Assembly (NCBI GenBank): GCA_009844085.1
Contig: VYCF01000047.1
Span: 1-59,246 of the forward strand
Reading direction: 5' to 3'
DNA: 59,246 nucleotides
Source: Gammaproteobacteria bacterium
GTDB taxonomy: Bacteria; Pseudomonadota; Gammaproteobacteria; Pseudomonadales; Pseudohongiellaceae
This document shows positions 38,146 to 47,008 of the stretch, one piece after another. Position 1 is the stretch's first letter. Each line of letters starts with the position of its first letter. A program made the position numbers and the translations under genes. Under the pieces are notes generated by a model that was given only the letters and a program-made list of their open reading frames with translations, did not search any database and was not told the DNA's origin.

Positions 38146-39147
38146 ATGAGACGCAGAAGCCGAGAAACCGAACAGTTCAGCATATCCTTTCTGGATGTGG
38201 CGTCCTGTGGTTTCGGCGCCATCATCATCCTGCTGATGATCACCAAGTCGGCCGCGCCCACCACCGAGGATCTGATCGAAACCATTCCCGCGGGAGTGAT
38301 CCAGGAATTGACCCAGCAACTTTTCGCGATCCGCAGCGAAACGGACGAGTTGCGGCAGGAACTGAATTCCGCCCGGGATCGCAACGCCAGTGTGCAGCAA
38401 ATGATTGCGAGCCTGCGCAGTCAGCGGCAGGCGCTCGAAGGCGACTACGCGCTGGCCCGGGAACAGGGCGATGAAACCACCGAGGAAATCGGCCAGTTGC
38501 TGCTCGCGCGGCAGTCGCTGACGGAAGAGATGCAACGCCTGTTCGCCAACGCCCAGGTGCAGGAAAGCAGTTACATCGGCGGCGTGCCCGTGGACAGCGA
38601 ATACATCATTTTCGTGATCGACACGTCCGGCAGCATGTATGAAAACGCCTGGGGCAGAATGCTTGAAGTGATAGAGGAAACACTGGACGTCTATCCCGAG
38701 GTGAGAGGCATCCAGGTGATGAACGACATGGGCGATTACATGTTCGATTCGTTCCGCGGCGAATGGATTCCCGACACGCCCTCGCGGCGCGTGCAGATTC
38801 TCTCCACCTTGCGCACCTGGGATCCGTACAGCAACAGCAGCCCGGTCGAAGGCGTCACCGCGGCGATCGGCTCCTTTTATTCTCCGGACAGGAAAATCAG
38901 TGTGTATGTACTGGGCGACGATTTTCAGCAGGGCGGTTCGATCGAACAGGTTCTGCGCACGATCGACCGGATCAATGTGGAAGACGCCAACGGAGACCGG
39001 CTTGTGCGCATCCATGGCATCGGATTTCCGGTAATATTGAGTGGTTCCGCCCGTTTTCAGCAAAGCGGTTATCGTTATGCCTCGCTGATGCGGGAGCTGA
39101 CCCAGCGAAACGGTGGTACATTTGTGGGATTGAACGATTTCAGGTAA
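38146..39147 (+). CDS. Membrane-anchored VWA-domain protein with ExbD/TolR-like helix (2)
   Basis: 333 residues, clear paralogue of the previous gene. The N-terminal ISFLDVASCGFGAIIILLMI again places an Asp (Asp17) before a single helix. A coiled coil spans about 55-140, and the VWA domain starts at YIIFVIDTSGSMYENAW with the complete metal site Asp159-Ser161-Ser163. Later strands contain VYVLGDDFQQGGS and VRIHGIGFPVIL. It starts 37 bases after the first VWA gene. Two B-type subunits in one operon suggest a heterodimer inside the channel pentamer. Confidence 0.85.
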   Translation: MRRRSRETEQFSISFLDVASCGFGAIIILLMITKSAAPTTEDLIETIPAGVIQELTQQLFAIRSETDELRQELNSARDRNASVQQMIASLRSQRQALEGDYALAREQGDETTEEIGQLLLARQSLTEEMQRLFANAQVQESSYIGGVPVDSEYIIFVIDTSGSMYENAWGRMLEVIEETLDVYPEVRGIQVMNDMGDYMFDSFRGEWIPDTPSRRVQILSTLRTWDPYSNSSPVEGVTAAIGSFYSPDRKISVYVLGDDFQQGGSIEQVLRTIDRINVEDANGDRLVRIHGIGFPVILSGSARFQQSGYRYASLMRELTQRNGGTFVGLNDFR

Positions 39148-39164
39148 ACGGTAATGAGGCAGTA

Positions 39165-39785
39165 ATGAAGAGCCCCGCCATATCGATTTGCAGAATATTG
39201 TTGCCGGCATTGCTGCCCGCATTGTTGCTTGGTGCCTGCGGCGCCAACAGCGTGGTAATCAGCGGCAGTTTCCCCACCCCCAATATCGGCAAGTTGCCGA
39301 TATCCCTGGCCGTGGTCTACGACGACAATCTGCAGGAATTCACGTACACCGAATATAGCGAGACCGGCCAGGAGGAATACTATATTCAGAGCGGCCAGTC
39401 CCATATCCAGCTATTCAACGCCGTGCTGCCGGCAATGTTCGACGACGTGACCTTCGTGGACAACGTGGAAGCCGCGGCGGGCGCCGGCGTCGACGCCGTC
39501 TTCGTACCCAATATCGAGGAATTCCAGCTCGCCCTGCCGGCCAAGACGCGGCTCGACGTATACGAAGTCTGGATCAAGTACAACATGCGCCTGCTGACGG
39601 CGGAAGGCGATTACCTGGCCGACTGGGAGTTGACGTCCTATGGCAAGACGCCGACGGAAACCTTCCTGACCACCGAATCCGCCATCAACGATGCGGCGGT
39701 CGTGGCGCTACGGGACCTCGCTTCCACTTTCGCGCTCAGTTTCTCGCGAGTGCCCGAAATCAGCGCCTGGCTGGCTAACCGATGA
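39165..39785 (+). CDS. Outer-membrane lipoprotein of unknown function
   Basis: 206 residues from the ATG at 39165. The signal peptide carries lipobox LGAC (Cys25). The mature part has a beta-rich pattern (LPISLAVVYDDNLQEFTYTE, VDAVFVPNIEEFQLALP, VYEVWIKYNMRLLTAEGDYL) resembling small lipoproteins that act as periplasmic partners in secretion or polysaccharide systems, but no family is assigned. A longer frame starting at 38763 is opposed by VWA coding sequence in another frame and was rejected. Follows VWA gene 2 by 17 bases. Confidence 0.82.
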   Translation: MKSPAISICRILLPALLPALLLGACGANSVVISGSFPTPNIGKLPISLAVVYDDNLQEFTYTEYSETGQEEYYIQSGQSHIQLFNAVLPAMFDDVTFVDNVEAAAGAGVDAVFVPNIEEFQLALPAKTRLDVYEVWIKYNMRLLTAEGDYLADWELTSYGKTPTETFLTTESAINDAAVVALRDLASTFALSFSRVPEISAWLANR

Positions 39786-39804
39786 GGCCGACGGAGAAAA
39801 TCCG

Positions 39805-40482
39805 ATGAAATATCCTGAAGGCGTTACAGGCAAACTGGTTTCACTGGTCCCGGTTTGGGTCCTGATGTTGTGCGCCGGATGCACGAGCACCACGGTCGAC
39901 GAGTTCCGCCAGGGGGAAACCGGCATAGCGAGCAACGAAACCGTGGTGATTCTCGGCCGGCGTCAGGTCAGCAGTTACGAAACGAGCGCCGATTTCGTCG
40001 AATGCGTCGGCGACCGCATCGCCCAGGGCGCGAACGGACTCAGCGTCGTTCCGGAACAGGAATTCCTCGACGCGATGTTTCCCTGGTTCGAACCGCGCAC
40101 GGCGCCGTTGCGCACCCAGGATCTGGCGCGGCTCATGACCGAGGAACAGGTCGCGTTGACCATGCGGGGATTCGGCATTCGCTACATCATCTGGCTCGAC
40201 GGCTTCACCGAAACCATCGATCGCAGCGGCTCGATTTCCTGCACCGTGGCGCCCGGAGGCGCCGGCTGTTTCGGTTTCGGTTCCTGGGAGGACGACGCGA
40301 GTTTCAGCGCCAGGATCTGGGACGTGAACAATTACAATGCCGTGGGTACGATCAGCACCGACGCCACCGGCCAATCCTACGTGCCCGCGATCGTGATCCC
40401 CATTCCGCTGATCGCGCGAGTCGAGGCCAACGCCTGCCAGCGGCTCGGCGACCAGTTGAAGAGTTTCGTTTTGGGCAGTTGA
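39805..40482 (+). CDS. Lipoprotein of unknown function
   Basis: 225 residues from the ATG at 39805; lipobox CAGC (Cys26). The mature part contains ETVVILGRRQVSSYETSADF, FLDAMFPWF, YIIWLDGFTETIDRSGSISC and a Gly-rich CFGFGSWEDDASFSARIWDV segment with several cysteines that could form disulfides. No recognised family. It sits 19 bases after the preceding lipoprotein and 15 before the M48 protease, so it probably belongs to the same transcript. Confidence 0.8.
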   Translation: MKYPEGVTGKLVSLVPVWVLMLCAGCTSTTVDEFRQGETGIASNETVVILGRRQVSSYETSADFVECVGDRIAQGANGLSVVPEQEFLDAMFPWFEPRTAPLRTQDLARLMTEEQVALTMRGFGIRYIIWLDGFTETIDRSGSISCTVAPGGAGCFGFGSWEDDASFSARIWDVNNYNAVGTISTDATGQSYVPAIVIPIPLIARVEANACQRLGDQLKSFVLGS

Positions 40483-40497
40483 CGGAGGTTCGTCAGC

Positions 40498-41994
40498 ATG
40501 AACAGACTACTTGACTACATCAGGGATATCGCGGCCCGATGCGGGCCGCTGTTTGCGCTATGTCTCGCAGCCTTGCTGCTGCTCGACGCCTGCGCGGTCA
40601 ATCCGGCGACCGGATCACCCAATCTGGTGCTCATGTCCGGCGACCGGGAAAAGGAAATCGGGGCCGAAGAACACGAAAAGATCGTGCAAAGCTCGGTCTT
40701 CTACGAAGACGAGGCGCTGAACGAATACGTGACGGAAATCGGCAACCGCGTCGCCCGGGTGGGTGACCGGCCCGACCTGGACTACCAGTTTTTCATCATC
40801 GACAGCCCGGAAATCAACGCTTTCGCCCTGCCCGGCGGATATGTCTACGTCAATCGCGGACTGATCACTTTCCTCAATTCCGAAGCGGAACTGGCCGGAG
40901 TGCTGGCGCATGAAGTCGCGCATATCACCGCCCGGCACGCGGTGCAGCAACACGCCCGCACCACGGTCGCCAGGACGGCGGCCCAGGTCGGCGGCCTGGC
41001 CACCGCGGTCGTCACCGGCAGCGGCTATGTCGGCTCTCAAATCTCCCAGGTTGCCTCGATCTGGGCCCAGACCGGCCTGAGCGGTTTCGGCCGCGAACAT
41101 GAACTCGAGGCCGACGAACTCGGCGCCGAGTACCTGCGCGACGCCGGTTACGACCCGATCGGCATGATCGATGCGCTCTCGGTGCTGAAGAACCACCAGG
41201 ACTTCACGCGCCTGACTACCAATCGCGGCGGCGGCTACCACGGACTGTTCGCCACGCATCCGCGCAGCGACCAGCGCTTGCAGCAGATCATCGCCCAGGT
41301 GCGGAGTTTCGATCCCCAGGCAAGTTACCACGACGACGACAGCCGCTTTCGCGAAGTCACCGAAGGCCTGATCGTCGGAGAAAGCCGGCTGGCGAAAACG
41401 AACGAAACCCGCAATCGCTACTACCAGACCCTGCTCGGCTATACCGTGGTCTTCCCGGACAACTGGCTCGTGAGCGAAACCACGACGACCGCAACCGCCA
41501 CCGGGCCGGGGGAAGGCGAACTCAAGGTCGAAGCCCTGCGCCTGCAAAACAACATCTTTCCGGAGGATTTCCTGATCGGCCGCATGCACGGCGCCGAACT
41601 CGAACAGTCCGAAGCCCTGGAACAATTCCGCCTGCGCGGCCATACCGGCATCGTCCGGAACCCGCAAACCGGCGGCAAGGAACGCGTCGCCGCGATTTAT
41701 TTCGGTCCGCGCGCCTATCTGTTCCGGGGCGAGTTGCCCGCTGCCGGCGCGGAGGAGGCCGACGCCTTGCTGCTCGAATCGATCAAGAGTTTCCGGCCGA
41801 TCGAACGCGGCGAAATGGCCCTGGCCCAGGAATTGCGCATTCGCTACATCGTGGCGGATGAGAATTTCGATTTCGCCGTGGCGGCGCGCGACTCCAAGAT
41901 CAGCGAATATCCGGAAGAGACCTTGCGCCTGCTCAATGGCTATTACCCCATCGGCAGTCCGGAACCCGGCGAATGGATAAAGCTGGTCGAGTGA
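40498..41994 (+). CDS. M48-family metalloprotease, putative lipoprotein
   Basis: 498 residues. The N-terminal hydrophobic stretch with lipobox-like LDAC (Cys32) is followed by AVNPATGSPNLVLMS and the protease core. Zinc motif HEVAHITARHAVQQ is at about residues 138-151, with the Glu ligand in REHELEADELGAEYL. The C-terminal half (from about 290) has LLGYTVVFPDNWLVS and a region like the TPR-bearing end of BepA. Related proteases (BepA, LoiP) mend or degrade outer-membrane proteins. It lies between the envelope locus and waaF and could serve either LPS assembly or the new machine. Confidence 0.9.
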   Translation: MNRLLDYIRDIAARCGPLFALCLAALLLLDACAVNPATGSPNLVLMSGDREKEIGAEEHEKIVQSSVFYEDEALNEYVTEIGNRVARVGDRPDLDYQFFIIDSPEINAFALPGGYVYVNRGLITFLNSEAELAGVLAHEVAHITARHAVQQHARTTVARTAAQVGGLATAVVTGSGYVGSQISQVASIWAQTGLSGFGREHELEADELGAEYLRDAGYDPIGMIDALSVLKNHQDFTRLTTNRGGGYHGLFATHPRSDQRLQQIIAQVRSFDPQASYHDDDSRFREVTEGLIVGESRLAKTNETRNRYYQTLLGYTVVFPDNWLVSETTTTATATGPGEGELKVEALRLQNNIFPEDFLIGRMHGAELEQSEALEQFRLRGHTGIVRNPQTGGKERVAAIYFGPRAYLFRGELPAAGAEEADALLLESIKSFRPIERGEMALAQELRIRYIVADENFDFAVAARDSKISEYPEETLRLLNGYYPIGSPEPGEWIKLVE

Positions 41995-43079
41995 CCGGCA
42001 GCGCAACCAGTCACGGCAATCCAGGGAAGTACCTCGTCATCGGCCCGTCCTGGATCGGCGACATGGTCATGGCCCAGTCGCTGTTCAGACAACTCAAGGC
42101 TGCTGATCCGCGCAACGAAATCGCCGTAATCGCACCGTCCTGGACCAGGCCGCTGCTCGATCGCATGCCCGAGGTATCCGAAAGTCTCGACTCGCCCTTT
42201 CGACGTGGCAAACTGAACTGGCTGTCGCACCGGCGATTCGGCCGGGAATTGCGCGGTCGAGACTTCACCCATGCCATCGTGTTGCCCAATTCCTTCAAGT
42301 CGGCCCTGACGCCCTTTCACGCCGGGATTCCCGAGCGGGTCGGCTGGCGCGGAGAATGGCGCGACCCGCTGTTGACCGATTGCCGCCGTCTCGACAAGCG
42401 GAAGTTTCCCCTCATGGTGCAACGTTTCGTCGCGCTCGCGTTCCCCGCCAACCATCCGCCGGTTGAAGAGTGGCCGAATCCTGAATTGCAGGTGAGACCG
42501 GACGAACTGGAACTTGCCTGCCGGCGGCTGGAATTGAATCGGGAAAGACCGGTCCTGGCGCTTTGCCCGGGCGCCGAATACGGCCCGTCGAAGCAATGGC
42601 CGGCCACCGGTCATATCGAACTGGCGAACCTGTATCTGCGCCGCGACTGGCAGGTGTGGCTGTTCGGTTCGACCAATGACCGCGCGATAGCCGCCGAGAT
42701 TACCGCGGGCCTGGAGCCCGGCCTGGCCGCGGGGTGCCGTGATCTCACCGGGCGCACGAAACTAGCCGAGGCCGTCGACCTGCTGTCCGCCGCCACGGTC
42801 GTGGTATCGAACGATTCGGGCCTGATGCATGTCGCGGCCGCGTTGAACAAACCGCTGGCCGCGATCTATGGCTCGAGTTCGCCCGAATTTACGCCTCCTC
42901 TTTCCGGCAAGGTAGAATTGCTTGCCACGGGCATCGAATGCCAGCCCTGTTACCGGCGTGAATGCCCGTATGGACACCTGCGCTGTCTGACCGGGATGCA
43001 ACCCGCGAAGGTGGCCGGGGCCATCGACAGGCTGCGGGAAGAAAGCTCCGGGGAAGCGGCGAATTGCGGATTCTCATAG
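41991..43079 (+). CDS. waaF: ADP-heptose:LPS heptosyltransferase II
   Basis: Adds the second heptose to the LPS inner core. About 362 residues using the GTG at 41991, whose GTGA overlaps the protease stop; an ATG at 41973 would add six residues and is possible. GT-B glycosyltransferase family 9 features: YLVIGPSWIGDMVMAQSLFR at the N-terminus, LCPGAEYGPSKQWP, and VSNDSGLMHVAAALNKPLAAIYGSS. Its end overlaps waaC. HldE at 56529 makes the ADP-heptose substrate. Confidence 0.93.
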   Translation: MTGSATSHGNPGKYLVIGPSWIGDMVMAQSLFRQLKAADPRNEIAVIAPSWTRPLLDRMPEVSESLDSPFRRGKLNWLSHRRFGRELRGRDFTHAIVLPNSFKSALTPFHAGIPERVGWRGEWRDPLLTDCRRLDKRKFPLMVQRFVALAFPANHPPVEEWPNPELQVRPDELELACRRLELNRERPVLALCPGAEYGPSKQWPATGHIELANLYLRRDWQVWLFGSTNDRAIAAEITAGLEPGLAAGCRDLTGRTKLAEAVDLLSAATVVVSNDSGLMHVAAALNKPLAAIYGSSSPEFTPPLSGKVELLATGIECQPCYRRECPYGHLRCLTGMQPAKVAGAIDRLREESSGEAANCGFS

Positions 43080-44131
43080 TCAAGGTCTCTTCGCTTGGAG
43101 ACATCATTCACACCCTGCCGGCCGTAACCGACGCCGCCAGGGCGCGCAAGGACGTGGTGTTCGATTGGGTCGTCGAAGAAAACTTCGTCGAAGTGCCCGG
43201 CTGGCATCCCGCCGTCAACCAGGTAATTCCAGTTTCGATCCGCCGCTGGCGCAGCAATTATCTGAAATCCTGGTTCAATCACGAAGTTCGCTCTTTCCGC
43301 CAGCGGTTGCAGGCGGAACATTACGATCTGGTCATCGACGCCCAGGGATTGATCAAGAGCGGCATTATCAGCCGCATGTCCAAAGGGTTGACCATCGGGC
43401 TCAGCAACCAGACCGCGCGGGAACCGCTGTCGTCGCTGTTCTACAACCAGTCGTATTCGATACCCTGGAACGGTCATGCGGTGGACCGGGTGCGGCAATT
43501 GTTCTCCCGGGCGCTGAATTATCGCTACAACCGGCAACTGGTCGACTACGGCATCGACATCTCAAAGATCAGCCCGGAACCGGCGCCGGCCAAAACCGGC
43601 GCCGTGCTGTTCCTCCATGGCACCACCTGGGCCACCAAGCATTGGCCGGACGCCTATTGGCGCACGCTCGGTGAAATCGCGGCCGACGCCGGTTACCGGA
43701 TTCTGCTGCCCTGGGGCGATGAACAGGAAAGGCGCCGGGCGGAATTGATTGCCGGCGGCAATGGCCGGGCGAGCGTGCTGGAAAGGCAAACCTTGTCCGG
43801 TCTCGCCCAACATATGCTCAAGGCCAGGGGCGTGATCGCCGTCGATACGGGACTCGGCCATCTGGCGGCCGCGCTCGGCAAGCCGGCGCTGACCTTGTAC
43901 GGGCCGACCAATCCGGACCTGACCGGCACCTTCGGTCCGCGCCAGCTCCATCTGACCTCGAACATCGAATGCGCGCCCTGCATGAAGAAGAACTGCATCT
44001 ACCAGGGCCCGCCGGTCTTCGACCCGTCGCAGGACGAGTCTTTCGAAGTGCGGCCCCCCTGCTTCGCCGCCAACAAGCCCGTCGAGGTCTGGCGGCAGTT
44101 CGAACAACTGATCGGTGGGCGGGCCGCCTGA
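43064..44131 (+). CDS. waaC: ADP-heptose:LPS heptosyltransferase I
   Basis: Adds the first heptose to Kdo. The start is a TTG at 43064, giving MRILIVKVSSLGDIIHTLPA, the standard WaaC N-terminus; the only upstream ATG (42962) would add 34 residues of no homology inside waaF. The TTG has GGGGA upstream. 355 residues. GT-B motifs are VIDAQGLIKSG, FLHGTTWATKHWP and VDTGLGHLAAALGKPALTLYG with GPTNPDLTGTFG. It overlaps waaF by 16 bases and waaG by one. Confidence 0.94.
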   Translation: MRILIVKVSSLGDIIHTLPAVTDAARARKDVVFDWVVEENFVEVPGWHPAVNQVIPVSIRRWRSNYLKSWFNHEVRSFRQRLQAEHYDLVIDAQGLIKSGIISRMSKGLTIGLSNQTAREPLSSLFYNQSYSIPWNGHAVDRVRQLFSRALNYRYNRQLVDYGIDISKISPEPAPAKTGAVLFLHGTTWATKHWPDAYWRTLGEIAADAGYRILLPWGDEQERRRAELIAGGNGRASVLERQTLSGLAQHMLKARGVIAVDTGLGHLAAALGKPALTLYGPTNPDLTGTFGPRQLHLTSNIECAPCMKKNCIYQGPPVFDPSQDESFEVRPPCFAANKPVEVWRQFEQLIGGRAA

Positions 44132-45243
44132 TGAAGCTGGCCTTCCTCATCTATTCGTGGTTCCCCCATGGCGGTCAGCAACGCGACATGATGCGGCTGG
44201 CGCGGGAATGTATCGATCGCGGCCATGAAGTGATCGCATACGCCATGCGCTGGCGCGGTCCGAGACCGGAAGGCCTGCGCATCGAACCGGTCGAGGCGCG
44301 CGGATTCGGCCGGCTGGCGCGGTATCGAAACTACACCGAACGGGTGCGGCAGGCACTGGCGGCGGAACCTGTCGATCTGGCTGTCGGCTTCAACAGGATG
44401 CCGCTACTCGATGTGTATTTCGCCGCGGACTCGTGTTTCGCCGAAAAGGCGCGAACGCAGCGTCCCGCCTGGTACCGCTTCACGCCCCGGTTCCGGCATT
44501 TCAGCGCCTACGAGAATGCCGTGTTCGGCGATGCCAGCGCCACCAGGTCGCTGGTGCTGTCGGAACGGCAGCGCGATGAGTACCTCAGGCATTATCCGGG
44601 CTGCGCCGAACGCCTGCATCTGCTGCCGCCGGGACTGTCGGCGGACCGGAAGATTTCTGCCCGCGACCCGGAAACGCGCCGCCGCTGCCGCGAGGAACTG
44701 TCAATTTTTGGGGACGAAAAACTGATATTGCAAATCGGCTCGGGCTTCCGCATCAAGGGCGTCGACCGCTCCCTGCGCGCCGTCGCCTCGCTGCCCGGAT
44801 CGATCGCCGGAAACTGCCGCTTCCTGCTCATAGGCCGGGGCCGATCCGCGCCTGTGCTCGCCCAGGCGCGCAAACTCGGTATCCGTAACCGGGTCAGGGT
44901 GCTGCCGGGGCAGGACAATGTGGCGCGCCTGTACCAGGCGGCGGATCTGCTCCTGCATCCCGCCTATTCGGAAAGCGCCGGCCATGTGCTGCTCGAAGCG
45001 ACCGCAGCGGGCCTCCCCGTGCTGACCACGTCCACTTGCGGCTATGCCCCGCATATTCTCAGGGCCGGTTCGGGCCAGGTGTGCGAAGAGCCTTTCGGTC
45101 AACAGGAACTGAACCGCCGGCTGCTGGACATGCTGGAGCGGCTCGACAGCGCGCCCTGGAGTGCAAACGGCCTGCGCTATGGGCAAAGCGAAGAACTGTA
45201 TAACATGGCGAAAGCGGCTGTTGATTTTCTCGAACGGCAATAG
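44131..45243 (+). CDS. waaG: LPS core glycosyltransferase WaaG
   Basis: GT4 family, 370 residues, adding the first outer-core hexose. The N-terminus MKLAFLIYSWFPHGGQQRDM matches WaaG proteins, with VDLAVGFNRMPLLDVYFAAD, SEAQ-like SERQRDEYLRHYPG and the retaining-enzyme motif ESAGHVLLEATAAGLPVL (E-x7-E) at about residue 285. The ATG overlaps the waaC TGA by one base, as in Pseudomonas-type core operons. Confidence 0.92.
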   Translation: MKLAFLIYSWFPHGGQQRDMMRLARECIDRGHEVIAYAMRWRGPRPEGLRIEPVEARGFGRLARYRNYTERVRQALAAEPVDLAVGFNRMPLLDVYFAADSCFAEKARTQRPAWYRFTPRFRHFSAYENAVFGDASATRSLVLSERQRDEYLRHYPGCAERLHLLPPGLSADRKISARDPETRRRCREELSIFGDEKLILQIGSGFRIKGVDRSLRAVASLPGSIAGNCRFLLIGRGRSAPVLAQARKLGIRNRVRVLPGQDNVARLYQAADLLLHPAYSESAGHVLLEATAAGLPVLTTSTCGYAPHILRAGSGQVCEEPFGQQELNRRLLDMLERLDSAPWSANGLRYGQSEELYNMAKAAVDFLERQ

Positions 45244-45250
45244 ACCGGAA

Positions 45251-46999
45251 ATGTCGGAATACACTCTCGGGTTGGCTGGGGCGATCGGGCATGATCCCGC
45301 GGCCGCGTTGTTTCGCGGCGGAGAACTCGTAGCGGCCGTGGAAGAGGAAAGGCTGACGCGGCGCCGGCACGCCCGCAACGAGATGCCCTATCACGCGGTG
45401 AGGCAATGCCTGCAGATCGCGGGGATTCGCGCATCGGAAATTGACCGCATCGCGATTTCCTACGCGCCGATCAGCCTTTTCAGCTCGGCCCGCTGGCATT
45501 ATGCCCGGCGCCACTGGTACGCCCCCGACCGCAGCCTGGACAGCCTGTTCAACGGCAATCGCCGTTACCGGCGCTATCTTCGAAATCTGCGGCAGACGCT
45601 GGAGCAATTGCACATTCCGCCCGACCAGGCGCAGATCGTACCCGTCGAACACCAGGTGGCCCATGCCGCCAGCGCTTACCTGCTGAACGAGCCGGAACAA
45701 AAAACCGCGATCTTCTGCAACGACGTCAAGGGCGAATATTCCAACATGCTTTTCGCCCTCGGCGAAAACGGCCGCATCAGCAAACTGAAGGAGTTCCACA
45801 ACCCGGATTCCCTTTGCGGCATGTATGCCGCCCTGACCGATTATTTCGGATTCGAGATTCTCGACGGTGAACTCAAGGTCATGGGCATCGCGCCGCTCGG
45901 CGATGCGGAAAAATACGATCTGTCGGCGCTGGCGAGTTGCCGCGGCGGCAAATTCAAGGTCAACAACAAGTTGATCGGCACGGTCGGCCTGCGCCGCTAC
46001 AAGGCCAGATCCCAGGGTCATTATTTCAGCCGGAAACTCGTCGACATGCTCGGGCCGCGCCGGGTGGGCAACCTGGTCGACGATCCCTATCTGCATTACG
46101 CCGCCGCGATCCAGAAATTGTACGAAGACATGGCGGTGCAATTGATCGAACATCATCTCGGCGACGTACTCGACGAAACCGGAATCCTGGCCGTCGCCGG
46201 CACGGGCTCGATGAATATCCGCCTGAACCAGCGGCTTGCCGCCATGGACAAGGTCGAACGCCTGATCGTGCATCCCGCCTGCGGGGATTCAGGCACCGCC
46301 ATCGGCGCAGCCGCTCACGCAATCAGACAATCGGGCGTCAAGCTGCAGCCGGTCGGGAACATGTTGCTGGGCCCCGAATTCACCTCCCGGCAATGCATTG
46401 ACGCCTGCCGCGATCATCGCGAAAAGCCGGTCTGGGAAGAACTCGAAGACCCCCATGCAAAAGCCGTCGAACTGCTCGCCGCCGGAGAACTCGTGGGCTG
46501 GTTCCGCGGCCGTCTCGAATTCGGCCAGCGCGCGCTCGGCAATCGCAGCGTACTGGCGAATCCGCAACAGGAAAACGTCGCCGACCAGATCAACCGGCAA
46601 CTCAAGTTCCGCGAGATTCGAAGGCCCTTTGCCTGCTCCGTGCTGGCCGAGGCCGGCGGCGAAATGCTCGCCGGCCAGCAGGCCGACCCTTACCGCTGCA
46701 TCGGGGTTCGTATCGACGAGGACTGGCGCCGGCGCTATCCGGGCATCGCCTACGCCGACGGCAGCACGCGGGTGCAGGTGGTGGACGCCGAACATTCCCC
46801 CGACTTCCATCGCCTGCTGACGATGTTCAACGAACGGACCGGCCACCCCCTGCTCATCAACACGTCCATGAGCCGGCCGGGAGAAGCCCTGGTCTGCACA
46901 CCTGAACACGCGGTCGAACTGCTGGTCAATTCCGGCCTGAAATACCTGATCCTCGAAAACCTCCTCGTCACGCGCCGCCCCGAGGAAGATTCCTGGTAA
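45251..46999 (+). CDS. Carbamoyltransferase, probably of LPS core heptose
   Basis: 582 residues from the ATG at 45251, 7 bases after waaG. NodU/CmcH-type features: GLAGAIGHDPAAALF, VAAVEEERLTRRRHARNEMP, HQVAHAASAYLLN, FCNDVKGEY, VAGTGSMNIRLNQRL and LGNRSVLANPQ, with a C-terminal LLINTSMSRPGEALVCTPE. In Pseudomonas, WapO carbamoylates an inner-core heptose; the position next to waaF-waaC-waaG supports the same role. Two domains (ASKHA and YrdC-like carbamoyl-adenylate) are expected. Confidence 0.85.
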   Translation: MSEYTLGLAGAIGHDPAAALFRGGELVAAVEEERLTRRRHARNEMPYHAVRQCLQIAGIRASEIDRIAISYAPISLFSSARWHYARRHWYAPDRSLDSLFNGNRRYRRYLRNLRQTLEQLHIPPDQAQIVPVEHQVAHAASAYLLNEPEQKTAIFCNDVKGEYSNMLFALGENGRISKLKEFHNPDSLCGMYAALTDYFGFEILDGELKVMGIAPLGDAEKYDLSALASCRGGKFKVNNKLIGTVGLRRYKARSQGHYFSRKLVDMLGPRRVGNLVDDPYLHYAAAIQKLYEDMAVQLIEHHLGDVLDETGILAVAGTGSMNIRLNQRLAAMDKVERLIVHPACGDSGTAIGAAAHAIRQSGVKLQPVGNMLLGPEFTSRQCIDACRDHREKPVWEELEDPHAKAVELLAAGELVGWFRGRLEFGQRALGNRSVLANPQQENVADQINRQLKFREIRRPFACSVLAEAGGEMLAGQQADPYRCIGVRIDEDWRRRYPGIAYADGSTRVQVVDAEHSPDFHRLLTMFNERTGHPLLINTSMSRPGEALVCTPEHAVELLVNSGLKYLILENLLVTRRPEEDSW

Positions 47000-47008
47000 C
47001 TGCGGCAC

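Noticed and set aside
34863..39147. Zorya antiphage system (ZorA/ZorB)
   Set aside because: A MotA-like protein is present, but there is no OmpA-domain ZorB and no ZorC/D/E nuclease or helicase partner; the B-type subunits are VWA proteins.
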